Positions 34,167 to 46,741 of a DNA stretch of 64,000 nt are shown piece by piece (within the stretch, counting starts at the first letter, position 1; every line of letters begins with the position of its first letter). The notes below the pieces were generated by a model, which worked only from the letters and a program-made list of their open reading frames with translations, searched no databases and was not told the DNA's origin. The DNA is from Eudorina sp. 2006-703-Eu-15 (Eukaryota > Chlorophyta > Chlorophyceae > Chlamydomonadales > Volvocaceae), in contig BDSI01000072.1 of the NCBI GenBank assembly GCA_003117195.1, forward strand, positions 98,546 through 162,545, in the 5' to 3' direction. A program made the translations under genes and the position numbers.

Positions 34167-37100
34167 TGTCGTGTGCGGTGCCGCCGGGGGGGGGCGGAGT
34201 AATGCCTCTTAGCAACAGCGACAGGCTCAGCGCGTCCCAGGCCACGGGGTTAGGCGCAGGGAGGACCGCGGTAGTGACTAGTGACGGTATGTATATGGTG
34301 TTGGGAGGGGAGGGGAAGGGGGGATGGGGTGGGGGCAGGGAATGGGGGAGGGGGCTGGACACCGGCCGGCGGCGGCAACAAGTGGAACTGGGGGATGCAA
34401 CGCTAGGGTTGGGACGTGGGAACTGGGGGCCTTATGGGGCCGCAGCACCGCAGTGTTTCGGAGGAGCCGCGGGTGTTGACGCGCCCTGGGTGCTGCCACC
34501 CGGTGTGCGGACCCCCTCCCCCGCCACAAAGCTCGCCTCCGGACGGGCGCTGCGAGCGCGTCTGTCTGTCCTATCTGTCTGCCTGTCAGTCCGTCTGTCG
34601 AGGTGTTACAGATCGGCAGCCGGCTGCGGAACAACATTCGAGGCAGCGGGCAGCAGTGATTGTTTGCGGGCCGGCAGCCGACTTCCGCCTGAATGGGCGG
34701 CATTTTGAGGCAACCTACGGAGGCGCGGTGCGGACCGCTTCCACCCCCCCCCCCCGACACACACACAAGACATAACAACTCCGAGTCGGCGTCGCGGCGC
34801 CAATGTCTCGCGACGGGGGGAGTTCGCTTATCGCGGCCCGAGGGTCCGTGTCTGGGTGGTCCTGCTTTTGGAAGATTGGACTTTCCCCCTTCCCCCCTCT
34901 CACCCGCGGCGTGGGTGTCTCTCAAAAGGCGGAGGGAGATGGTTAAGGCGGTAGATGAGGGGTTAGAAAACGTCCTCTGGTTGGCGAGCTGGACGACCGA
35001 GGCCCGGACCGTCGCACACCGGCTATCCAACCCCCACCCCAAACCCAGTGCGTGAGACCGGACGTGAGCCCTGTGTGGGCGAGATCGTGCCGTGAGCGCC
35101 GCAGGTGCATTATGAAACGCGCGAACCACCATACCCCGAGGGTGTGAGGGACTGAGGGTGTGCCCGCCTACGCGTTCTGTGTGTATGTATGTGTTAGCAA
35201 GGAGAAAAGCTGAGCCGCGAGCCGCGTATGTATGTGTGTGTGTGTGTGTGTAGGCAGGCAGGACAGGAGTGCGTGACTTGCAACGTTGCAAGAGGCAGAG
35301 TGTATGTGTGTAAGAAGCAGCTGAGCCGCAATTACGCAGAGCTCAGGGATGGTTGCCCGGCTCGTGGCTGCCCACCTGCGTGGGCCCCCGCGCACGAGGG
35401 CTGGTTGCGCAGGGGGGCGCGGACGGCCGGATGGCACCGGATGGGCCGCCGCCAGCAGGAGCTCAGCGCTGTGGGTGCTGTCCTCCACATGGCCCTCTAC
35501 CGGTGGGGGCCGGTGCGATGGAGCGAGAGCGGACAGCGGGGGGGGGTTGGGACAGGAGGGGGCCGCGCTGACAGCGGGCCCCAGCGGGGTCGCGAGGAGC
35601 GGTGTGAGGGATGGCAGGTGCCAGGTCCCAGGGGCCGACCAGGGCCCACCTTTCCGTTGACGTACGGTACTCTGGGGACCAGGACCGCAGCAGTCTTCTT
35701 CGGGGTCAGAGAGGCAACGCCGAGGCCTGCACGACACGGTGCACCCGGTGTGCCTGCTACGGCAGCCGATGGACCGATGGGCATCGTCGGACCTGGGACC
35801 TGGGACCTGGGACCTCGGACGGCATAATGACATCGAATGAATGATGGGATTGAGGGACGGTGGGCGCATGGAGGGGAACGTGGGAAGGGTGGATGAGATG
35901 ACACATGCCAGGCACCGGATGGCAGTACGCAAACAGGTGTCTGCCGTACTCTTCGTGTCGTACCACTGTTCTTTGTGTCCTACTCAAGTCATGTAGCGCG
36001 GCCCCCGCACACGCCACCCTCACGCACCCAGCGCGGCCACACCCACCACCACGCGCTCCCAGCTGCTGCCCACCTCTGCCACTCCCGAGTCCGGACCCGG
36101 CGCTCCACGGCACCTCTCACCAACAACCAACAACCTGCAACGGATATTCTCCTTTCTTTTTTTCCTAATTCCGGCATATAAACCCCAACCCGACGCGCCG
36201 CAGCGGCGCGCCGCACCCAGCACCGCAGCGCCCCCGGCGACAAGCTCCGTTCCCTCCCCGCCCGCCCACACCCGACAAAGAATGCATCAATGATGGATAC
36301 CCCGACCGCCCCACGGCATCTCCAGCACAGTCGTTTCCATCTACGGTGATCCGGCTGCGGATGCGTTCCGAGTTGCTACATGAGAAATTCGAGACCCGGC
36401 CACGTCATGCTCGACGAGTGTTCAGAACCAGCTCTGTGCTAACGGACGCCGCTAGCTAGGTCCTAGGCAGTAAAGGCTAATGCGGGGCGAGGGGGTGCGG
36501 GCTCTGTTTCCTTCTGGACCTCGCGGCTGGCCCCGTTGCCAGCGTACACCCGAGGCGCCGACCTGCTATAGACCCTCTCCACCGCAAGTCCGCAACCTGG
36601 TCCGCGGGTCAGATGATCGGGTCAGATGATGTAGGGCTTCAAACGCCCAGGGCGCGGGTCTTCTCCGGACACACATAATCTTTTCTCTCCTGTTCTGCCT
36701 GCTTAAATAACACACAAATCTTTGTTTTGATGCAGCATGGTAATATGTTGGTCACTGGTCCGAGTCGAACGGGTTTCTCGCTATAAATGCCGCCCATGAC
36801 CCTGCCGTACCTACTGCCAACACGCCTACAGCTCCCCTCTCCATGGACGAGCCTGCCGGTCTTTCTCGGAAGTCACCTACAGACACTCGGCGTCCCCACC
36901 CCAACCCCCCACTGGAGGTGGCTCTCAGGAGCGGAGCGGCGCCACACGAGTGTGCGGCGCTGCGGGATGTGGGGCTCCCCGGTGTGCGGGCGGAAGGACT
37001 CAGCCCGGGCCCTTCCTTCCCACGCGCGGCCCCATCCCCACCCCCACCCCCATCCCCCGGGAGGGTATGTCCCCCCCCCAGCGCACAACACGGGGAAACC

Positions 37101-37254
37101 GCCGAGTGGCGCCTGCGCCGGCAAAGCCCCTCACCACGGTCGCCCTTGCCCGCACTCATCCCGTAGGTGCCGCAATGCTACGACGACGTGTGTCACCCTT
37201 GAACGCCAGCTGAAGAGATTCTTATCTCCGCATCACGGGTCCAGCAGCTCCGCG
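34167..37254. other. Intergenic region between convergent genes
   Basis: This holds the 3' flanks of the phosphatase (+) and of the putative secreted protein (-). I see no exon series. Content includes the inverse family-B element at 35191-35220, TG tracts near 35228-35252, a short GGACCTGG repeat near 35795-35820, and a lower-GC patch at about 36280-36790. Confidence 0.55.
35191..35220 (-). repeat. Short element beside TG tract (family B, copy 2)
   Basis: Reverse complement of the block at 32414-32450 with few changes, adjoining TGTATGTATGTG and TG repeats. A weaker third partial copy (TAAGAAGCAGCTGAGCCGCA) follows at about 35310. Confidence 0.65.
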
Positions 37255-37654
37255 TCACCCCTCACCCTGCGGGCACCACAGCAGCACCCAGCTGCACGCC
37301 ACGGCCACAGCCACAAGGAGACCGCCCCGCGCCAGCGACAGCCCGCGCGTCGGCGCTGCCGCGCCTGCCGTACTGTTGTACGGACCGCTCGGGACGGGCG
37401 GTCGGACGGGGCTCGGCGGCGCGTCGGTGCGACCGGTGCGGTTGGGGGCGTCGTCGTCATTGCGGGCGGGCCCCGGGGCCGGCTGCCTGTCAACGTCCAC
37501 GTCCTCCGCTGTCTGGTTGGCGGCCACATCAGTCGGCGGTATGCCAGCAGGTGTGCGATCCGCGCTCGCATTTGGACGGTCCGCATCGCCGCTGCGCGGT
37601 CTGCCACCACTTCCGGGGTTGCTACTGCTAGAAGGAGGAGAAGGGCTGTTGCTA

Positions 37655-37686
<32 letters not shown>

Positions 37687-39099
37687 GGTGATGCCAGGTG
37701 TTGGGCCGGTTCCGTCATCGCCGCCGGACGTGATGCCGTCGAAGGACCGGTTGCTGCCAGGAAGGTACGTCACACGCGCGCTGGGAAGGTACAGCACCCG
37801 CGCCGCGCGAGAGTACGACAGCTGTACGATGTCCGAGCTCATTGACGCCAGGAAGTACAGCACCGCGTCGGTCCCTCCTCCTCCGCCGCCGCCGCCGCTC
37901 GCCTCGCCGCCGGCCGGCACCGTTCCCGCCGCCAGCAACTGATTCCGGAAGTACGACGTATCCCCGACCGTCGAAATCTCGCCCGCCAGCGGTACAAACG
38001 CCGTACCATCACCGCCATCAACCCATTCCCCGCTGCCGGCCAGCTCCGAGACCATGTTGATCCCGAAACACAGCCGACAGGCCCGGTACTGCGGCACGCC
38101 GTGGAAGGCGTCGTGCAGACAGGCGGTCAACGCGTTCACGTCGGGGCACAGGCCGGACACCACCAGCAGGCGGCGCGGCCTGGGCGGCCCCGTCAACAGC
38201 AGGGCGAAGGACATGCGCTCCGCACTGATCACCAGGCGGCTGAGCTGCGCGGCGGCGGAGTTGAGGTTGCGGTACTGCACCGCCAGGGCCTGACCCGGCC
38301 GAAGCCTCAGTCGGGCGCCGTTGAAGATGGTCAGGCTGCATGGCGGGCCCACCAGGGCGGGGCCCGGGCGTAGGGATTGGGGTGGGAGGTGCGACGGATG
38401 TGACAGACAGCACACACAGCCCCGGGCAGCCGGTCAATGGCGCAGGGCGGCGCACAGAGTGCGGGGACAGGAGCCTTCGGCAGGACAACGACGCAGGACA
38501 ATGACGAGGTGGTGATCACAGAGCTACGGTAGGCGCCTCAGGAGGGTCAGCCCGGTGCTGGGATCTGGGTCGCAACCGCCGAGGGGGGCGTTGAGCGCGG
38601 AAGCGCAGCGGTCCAGGGGAGGGGAAGGGGGGGTTGCTCAGCCGGTCGACAGCCAACGGACCCCATCCAGCACAGCGCTCCGCGCAACAAGCACAGGGTG
38701 GCTGTCGGCCCGGTGCGGCAGGTACAGCCCCCAACCTCACCCGCAGGTATCCGGCTCGGGCAGCTCAATGTCGCAGTCCAAGATTTGGATGCTGGACACG
38801 CCCGGGTAGGGGGGCAGGCGCGGGCAGAATAGCGGCGGTGGGCTGGGTGGCAACGCCGGTGGCTGGTAGGGCATCTGGGGCAGGAATGGATACTGCGGCC
38901 GTGCAGGAGGTCCTGCGGGGGAGCTTGGTGGCGTCGCTGGCGGGCTGATGGAACCATCGCCCGCACCACGTGGACGGCTCGCATGTTTGCTGAGGGAAGG
39001 ATTAGCCCATAGAAGGCATATGATGAGTAATTTGACGCCGTGATGCTTAAAAACCTTTTGGGATGCAGACAGCGCTGCATTGCTGAAGTCGTTGAGCAT
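37255..39099 (-). CDS. Putative secreted or surface-anchored Pro/Ser-rich protein
   Basis: Two exons on the minus strand: 39099-38741 and 38335-37255, joined in phase, about 479 residues. I do not recognise a catalytic domain. The N-terminus looks like a signal peptide or anchor (KLLIICLLWANPSLS after a short basic leader). A Pro-rich segment follows (PPATPPSSP, PQYPFLPQMPYQPPALPPSP), typical of algal hydroxyproline-rich wall proteins. Then comes a Cys-containing globular part with LRLRPGQALAVQYRNLN, VVSGLCPDVNALTACLHDAF and YRACRLCFGINMVSELAG. A Ser run encoded by a CTG/GCA triplet repeat and an Asn/Asp/Pro spacer follow. The protein ends in a hydrophobic tail (GGLLVAVAVACSWVLLW) that could be a GPI-attachment signal or membrane anchor. 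A GTGAGG close to the stop is a possible alternative donor, so the C-terminus is less certain. Confidence 0.6.
37640..37685. repeat. CTG/GCA triplet repeat coding poly-Ser
   Basis: TGCTACTGCTGC repeats on the plus strand encode a run of about ten serines on the minus strand within the putative surface protein. A coding triplet tract of this kind is prone to length change. Confidence 0.8.
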
Positions 39100-40041
39100 G
39101 GAACAGCACCGGTGGCGTCCAGTTGTACCGCAAACGTCGAATCATTGCAACTATGATGCGTCGGAATAGATTACGCGGCAACACATTCCTTGTAGCCAAG
39201 GGGGCGTTCAAAATGGAAGCTGAAGGTCGGCCCCGCCAATAAACTCGGGGTTAGACTGCCGAGATCTGTGCTCAGAAAACACCATCATTGCCTACATATC
39301 AATATAAAAAACAGAACGTAACTCCCTGATCGTACCGACGTCACGGTACGGCCGGTACGTACCGGGGTCACGGACTGGTCCGAGCCAAAGATGCCAATCG
39401 CCAGTCATTTTCCTCGCTGGTCATTTCTCCATACTGGGACACCTTCACCTTAACGAAAATCAACCTTGGCAAGGTGCTCCCCAACTCATCCCTGAGCAGC
39501 ACCAGGAACCGCAGTCCCGAAGCAGCACGTCCGACTCTTTGTCGCCTCGGCCGCTCAGCGCACCCAGCCATCACGGCATCGCCTCTCTGCAAGCCCTATC
39601 TCCGAATCCCCCCAGGTGTACGCTCCTACCACCGCGCCCCCCTCGCCGCCCCATGCAGTGCCGCTTCCCCTCTCCCAGTTCCCCGCCTCCTCTCCCCTCC
39701 TGCCCAATCAAACCCCGAACCCTAAACCCACGCACCTCACGATCACGCCAAGCTAGCACCTCAGACGCATCCTGAACCCTGCTAGCTGCTCACCACCCTC
39801 CCCTGCCCCTACCTCCCTACCTCCCAGCCACAGACAACCTCCCCCTCTCCCCTTTTTGTCAATCAAGACCGCGAAATCCCCCTACTCCCCCTCTTCCTCT
39901 CCCCCACACATTCACCACTACTACCACCACATGCACAGCACCAAGTCGGGAACAGCGGCGGCGCCACCGTGGCACGTCCCCGCCCGCAAACACGATCGGA
40001 CACACGGCCCCCTGTGTCGCGGTGTCTCCCCTGGCTCGACC
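39100..40041. other. Intergenic; promoter of surface protein and 3' flank of NEF1-like gene
   Basis: Both neighbouring genes are on the minus strand. This region contains the end of the NEF1-like transcript and the start of the surface-protein transcript. The part at 39100-39480 is of lower GC; 39480-39950 is C-rich without coding sense. A minus-strand frame at 39368-39592 was looked at and has no family signature. Confidence 0.5.
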
Positions 40042-43000
40042 TCAGATGACCTTCATGCCCACATGCCTCACGTGCCTCATGCTGAAGTACTGCAGCACCG
40101 CCACAAGCGCCCCCACGGCGCCGAAGAAGCGCAGCGCCGGCACGTCGCACATGGCGGCGGGCAGCAGGCAGACCGGCGCCGCCACCAGCAGCGCCGTGCC
40201 CCACGGCCGGGCGCGGTGCGTCCACAGGTACTGCAGGAAGATGACGTGGTGCGGCACCGCAATCGCTGCGGGGGGAACCGGGGGATGGGGGATGGGGTAT
40301 GGAGGGGGCGTCGACGCGAAATGGAGGAGGGGAATTGGCCCAGGTCGGGGTTCGGACATTGCTGTTGTTGCAGCGGAGTAAAAAAGGAGCGGTGAGGGGC
40401 ACCGTGGTGATGGTGATGGTGGTGGTGATGGTGGTGGTGGTGGTGGTGGCGGACGGGAGGGGCTCCGCCGGCGAGGGAGAGGAAGAGCAAGAGGGACGAG
40501 CATACAGAGCAGCGAAACAGCAACTCGGGGGGGAGGAGAGCCGGCGACGGTGAGCCAGAGGACAAAGGCTCCCATGTTGCCAAAAGGATGCGGCAAAAGG
40601 TGATGTTCCGCCGCGGCGGCAGACAGCCTACCGTTACGCACACGCTGTAGCGGACGTCGTGCATCTACGCCTAACCGACGGCCAGTCCGCCCCCGGGGAG
40701 GCGGGGGCCCGGGGAGGCGGGGGCCCGGGGAGGCGGGGAGGCTGTTGGTTGGGTGCATTGCGGTCCCATCGTACCTGCCAGGCCAAGCTCCTTGATGAGG
40801 TAGAGGATGGGCGGCAGGCCCACCGCCGCCGCCGCCGCGCCGCCCTTGACCGTCACATCCGCCACCGCGACCACCAGGCCCGAGAGGAGCAGGTAACCGC
40901 TGATGGCCAGCTGCGGAGGGCAGTAGCGCTCGCGCTCCGTCAACCCGGGCAGGATGAGAGGGTCCTGCGGGAAGGGGGCGCGGGGGCATAGGACAATTGC
41001 GGGAGGGGGGGGGTTTAGTAAATTGCTGTGGGGGCAAAGGAGGGTAGGGTAACCGTGATGGTCGGTGGGGGCGCCATGAGACCGAAGATTCGCGGAGGCG
41101 GCTCCGGGAGGCCTAGGGATGCAGCTTTCCGCCGCTGGCCTGGCGACCCCCCCCCACATCTCCCCACCCCCGTCAACCCCGGACACGCGGGCGCACACCG
41201 CCCCCAGTACACCGCCACCCCCACCACCCCTCCACCCCCCCCACCACCGCCCCCAGCACACCCCCACCCCCACCACCGCCCACGCCCGCCCGCACCTGGC
41301 TGAGGAGCAGCAGCACGGGTGCGAGCATGAAGATGGCCTCCGGGGCGCCCAAGTCGTCGTTGAGGAAGCCGTTGAGCGCCAGGCCCAGCGCCACCGCCGC
41401 CAGGGTCAGCAGGTTGCCGAGCGTGGGCACCCAGGCCAGGCCCTCACCCGCCAGCCGCTGCAGCGCCAGCGCGCCCGCGCCCTCCAGCTTGAGCATGGCG
41501 CAGTAGTTGGCGAACACGGAGGAGGGCACCACGCCGCAGAGCAGGTCGGAGGGGGAGATGCCGAAGGAGGGGGCGGCGCCGGACGCGGCGGTGTCTGGCG
41601 GGGCGGGTAGAGCAGGCAGGGCGGGCAGGCCGATGAGCGAGGGGAAGGGGGAGAGGTATGCTTGGGGGGGGGGCTGATGGGCTTTCTGATTCGAGCGGCC
41701 CATTGGGATGGTCCCGAGGACCGTGGATACAGGCCAAGGCCAGAGGATCATGGACGACAGGTAAACTTGACGGATCACTTGGGAGGCGGCCGACCGCATT
41801 GTTTTCGCTACGCTACGTGCCGCAGCGCGGGATGGGTGGGCGGGGAAGGATTCGCTGAGGCGTCTCGGGCTCCGCAGCGCCGGCAGAGCATGGAGGGAGG
41901 AGGGAGGCGGCAGGGGTGGGTGCGGCACCCCGGGTCGTGGACTGCGCGTCGTGGACTGCGGGTTGCGGGTTGGGGGTTGGGGGTCGCGGCTTGCAGCGCG
42001 CTGTGGCTTGTGGTTTGCGGGCTGCGGGTTGCGGCGCTCACCCCGGCTCGCGGCCGCCGCCGCGCGGCGCCTCAGCGCCGAGGTCATCTTGAGCTTGAGT
42101 GCGAAGGCCATCAGCAGCGCGTGCGAGGCCACCACCGCCAGCAGCGAGGCCTTGGTCGCCCGGTAGATCTCGTGCTCCACCTGGGGGGTGGGGAGGGGGG
42201 CGGGGGGCCGGGTGGTTGGGAGTACGGGAATTGGGGGCCCGCGGTGAGGGAGTGTAGGACATTATTTCGGCTTCGCTGTCTTTATTGACACAAGGGGGGT
42301 CACAGGACATGAGTAGACAGAGAGAAGCTGCGCTGCTGCCAGAGCAGAAGTCTCCTCCCTGGGGGTGGGGACACGACACGGCCAACCGCCACGGCCAACC
42401 GCTACGGCCAACCGCTACCGCCAACCGCTACGGCCACGTCCACCCGTCGATACGCTCGCACACAGCACAACCCAATCCCGAGCCGGGGGCGCACCATGTA
42501 GGTTCGGATGTTGCACACCGGCCCTGAATAACACTCTAGGTCCCCAGGCAGCGCGCCCTCGTGCGCTGTCCACCCTTACCTCCGGCCCCCAGCCCGCCGC
42601 CCCCCAGCCCCCAGCCCGCCGCCCCCCAGCCCCCGAGCCACACGCCCCCCCCCCCACACACACATACACACGCACCTGGACCTTGCTGTCCGGGAAGAGG
42701 CGCGTGTTGGCCACCCGGTTCATAGGCACCGCCATCTCCGCCTGCAGCAGCAGCGCCAGCCCCGAGCAGGTCCCCCACAGCACCCCCAGGGCGGGCAGCG
42801 CCACGGGGCCCCCGGCGCGGGGCAGCGACAGCAGCACCACGAACACCACCGCCACCACGCTGGCAGCCACCACCAGGATCTACAGCACGGACGGGCCAAA
42901 GGGCGGGGCGGGGCGGGGCGAGACGGGTGAGCGCATACCGTACGACTGACGCGCCCGCGACCAACGACCAACAAACAACGGACCAACAAGATGAATCTTG

Positions 43001-46000
43001 CAATTCAAGGAGCCGCTGCTTAAGGAGGGCATGAGGATATATGTACAAGAAGTTGGGCCTGAGAGATCCGAAGAGGTAGGGTCATCGCATCGCGCGAGGG
43101 GGGCTCGGAGAGCTTTGCGGGCTCGCGGTCCGCTGGGCGAGGCCGCCAGCACACCAAGTTCACAAGGTCGACGCACACACTCACAAGGCGTCTCGCACCT
43201 CGTTGTCGCCACTTCAGCGCCCTCCCCACCCCCACCACACAAACACACACACACACACATTTGCTCCTTGGTTTGGGTCGGGCGGGTCTCTTCTCTAAAC
43301 ACACGCACACGCACACACACACGCCCCCACCTGCAGCGACACCTGCGCCGGCAGCAGCTCCAGGGCCGTGTAGGCTCCCACCAGCAGCCCCGCCGCGATG
43401 GCCAGCACCAGGCGGCCCACCACACTTATGCGGCGAGGGGCGGTCAGGACGCCGGCGGGCCCGGCATCGCCACTGGTTGTGGCCAGCCCGGTCACCACAG
43501 CGGCAATGAGCAGCCAGCGCGGCCAGTGCTCCCTGAACTCGGTATCGCGCGGGGTGGTCAGGTTGGAGAGGCGGGGTGGTCAGGTTGGGGGACGTGGAGT
43601 GGTCAGGTTGGGGGACGTGGAGTGGTCAGGTTGGAGAGGCGGGGTGGTCAGGTTGGGGGACGTGGAGTGGTCAGGTTGGGGGACGTGGAGTGGTCAGGTT
43701 GGAGAGGCGGGGTGGTCAGGTTGGAGAGGCGGGGTGGTCAGGTTGGAGAGGCGGGGTGGTCAGGTTGGGGGACGTGGAGTGGTCAGGTTGGAGAGGCGCG
43801 GTGGTCAGGTTGGGGGACGTGGAGTGGTCAGGTTGGGGGACGTGGAGTGGTCAGGTTGGGGGACGTGGAGTGACAGTGTGATTAGAAAAGAGACCCGCCC
43901 GACGGTGTGATGTTAAAACGCAAATCCATCCATGACGCATTTCACACGGGGCCGCTCGCGAATGAGGACGAAGCGGCTGTGGCTGTGGCGGTGGTTCTGG
44001 AGGGGGTAGAAGTGTTGACTCGATTGTTCGCGTCTCTGGAGCAGGTGGGATGCAATTTCATCCCAGGCATGCCCGTTTTCCTAGGTCTTGTGCCATATAG
44101 CTTCCAAGGGCCCCAACCCGACTGGTTGCTTTCCCCTTAGCGACCAGCAACCGCCTGGCGCCCTGCGCAGCGCCTAACTAGGCAATCCACCTCGCGACCA
44201 TGCCGCCATCATGCAACCAGCCGCGGCGCCGCCCGCGGCTGGTACGAGCGTACGACCCTCGCGATGCAGTACAAATCGATTTCCGTCCGCCGGTTCCAAC
44301 CACCCCGCCCGTCAGGCGCCACTCCTGCTCCACGCCTGAGCTGGGAGGCGGCCCCTACCCCTCACCTGGTGTGCCCGGGTTCGTTCTTTGGGTTTATTTC
44401 TTTTTTCAATTGAACCCCCTCACCTCCTGCTGAGCCCGCGGCCCCAGATCTCCACGTCCTCCGCGCTGTGCATCGGCACGTGCCGCTCGTCCCACAGCCG
44501 CGGGCACAGCGACAGCGACAGCGGCATGTGCGGGCACCTCGCGCCGCCCGCCAGCGGCAGCGGCGGCTGCAGCAGCACCAGCAGCGCCCCCACCAGCGCC
44601 AGCCCCGCGCACAGCCGCGTCACGGGGCCCGTGCTGCCGTAGCAGTGCGTCGCCAGGGGCACCAGCGCTGCCGCCAGCGTCAGCACCAGACAGCCCACCA
44701 GCAGCCCCTCCGTGGGCCGGGCCGAGATCAGGAACTGCACCACGTCGAAGACCGCGAAGCGCGCCAGGCCCACGCAGGCGACCACCGAGACCACGTGCGC
44801 CAGGCCCTGCCACGGCGCCAGGCGGAGCCGCCGCGCCCGCGGCGGGCCCGCCGCCGCCGGCAGCGAGGCGGCGCCGCCGGCGGCCGCCGGCGCCGCCACC
44901 GCCAGCAGCGCGCCGCCGGCGGCGCCGGCGGGCGTGTTGTGGAGCCAGGAGGCGCCGTGGAAGAAGTAGGGGGCGCTGGCGGCGCCCAGCAGCAGCGCGG
45001 CGGCGGCGATCAGGTCGCCCTCCGGGATGACCAGCATGGCGGCTTTGGCGCAGTAGAGGGCGTGCAGCAGCCAGGAGGCCAGTGGCGTGAGGCCGCCCCG
45101 GCCGGTGAGCAGGCGGGCGGCGGCGAGGCCGAGCACCGAGGTGGCCAGCACGAGCCAGCCTGCCGGGTGGAACGACAGGTGTTGTGTTGTGTTGGGGGTT
45201 AGATTGGAAGAGGAAAAACTGAAAACCGATAACCAACAACGAGGTGGCCAGGACGAGCCAGCCTGCCGGAGACCAAGGTCGCAGCGGAGCGGAACGACAG
45301 GGTGTTGTGTTGTATTGGGCGTTGGGCGTTGGGTGTTGTGATGTGTTGGATTTTGGGGGTCATAAAACCGAAAACGAACCCGGGCACAGACCCAGTGTGT
45401 TGGGGAGAGGGCCTTCAACCCTTCATACGACAAAACGACGGGGCGAGAGTATCCCAGTTCCCGGACTAGGGCCCGAGAGCGATTATGATCCCGATTACTA
45501 CGTTGATTAAGCGGGCGTTGCTTTCCACTACCCGAGGGCCCACCCACCCACCCACCCAGCCAGCCAGCCAGCCACAAGCCCCCACATCGCCCCACCCCCA
45601 TCCCCACCGCACAGCTTCAAAATGCCAGCCAATTTCCTATATCCCCACCTCCACCCCAATCTCCTCCACCACAGCACCCACCCACCCACCCACCCCGCCA
45701 CCCACCCACCCACCCGGATACATAGTCTCCAGGGCGCCGTCCTCGTGGCCCGCCGCGAACAGCCGTTCCTCCATGACGCACAACAGCACCGCCTGCATCA
45801 CCAGCAGCCCTCCCACTAGGTGCGCGTTCACCTGCGGGCGGGGGACGCCGCAACCCCGAGGGTCCCAGGGGGCGAGGGCGGCACCCATCGGCACCCATCG
45901 GCACAGGGCATCCGCGTTTAGGATGGATGGGTTGGGCGGGTTCGGGTGCTTTCTCTTATCACACGGCACGGCACGCCACGGGGGGTGCTGCAGGGCGGTG

Positions 46001-46289
46001 GCCAATCCACATCACAGGACTGGAGCCCGGCTGCTTACACACCACCCCTACCCCGGCCCCCTTTTGATTTCTGCTGACCCCCGGCCACCTTGCAAATCTG
46101 CTGAACCCCGTCCCCCGCCGGTCCTGTCCCGTTCCCTAGGGTCCATAGCCCATAGCCCACGGAGCCCTGGAGTAGGCCTCCCCTCGGCCCTCGGCCCCCG
46201 GCGGCCCCCCTCACCCTCACCCCCACCCGCACCCTCACGCTCGCCCCCACCCTCACCCTCACCCTCACCCCCACCCTCACCCTCACCCC

Positions 46290-46328
<39 letters not shown>

Positions 46329-46364
46329 CCCCACCCTCACCCCCACCCTCACCCTCACCCCCCC

Positions 46365-46424
<60 letters not shown>

Positions 46425-46708
46425 TCACCCTCACCCTCACCCCACCCCACCCTCACCCCACCCCCCCACCCTCACCCCCACCCCCACCCCCACCCCCACC
46501 CTCACCCTCACCCCCACCCTCACCCTCACCCCCACCCTCACCCTCACCCCCACCCCCACCCTCACCCTCACCCTCACCCCCACCCTCACCCTCACCCCCA
46601 CCCCCACCCTCAACCCCACCCCCACCCTCACCCCCACCCCCACCCCCACCCCACCCTCACCCTCACCCCCACCCTCACCCTCCCCACCCCCACCCTCACC
46701 CTCACCCC

Positions 46709-46741
<33 letters not shown>

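Noticed and set aside
36755..36800. tRNA-like T-arm (GTTCGACTCGG on the minus strand)
   Set aside because: Only three pairs form in the T stem and no matching acceptor, D or anticodon arms were found.
39368..39592. Minus-strand frame with FVKVKVSQYGEMTSEEND
   Set aside because: Looks somewhat protein-like but has no joinable exon or family match; kept out for lack of support.
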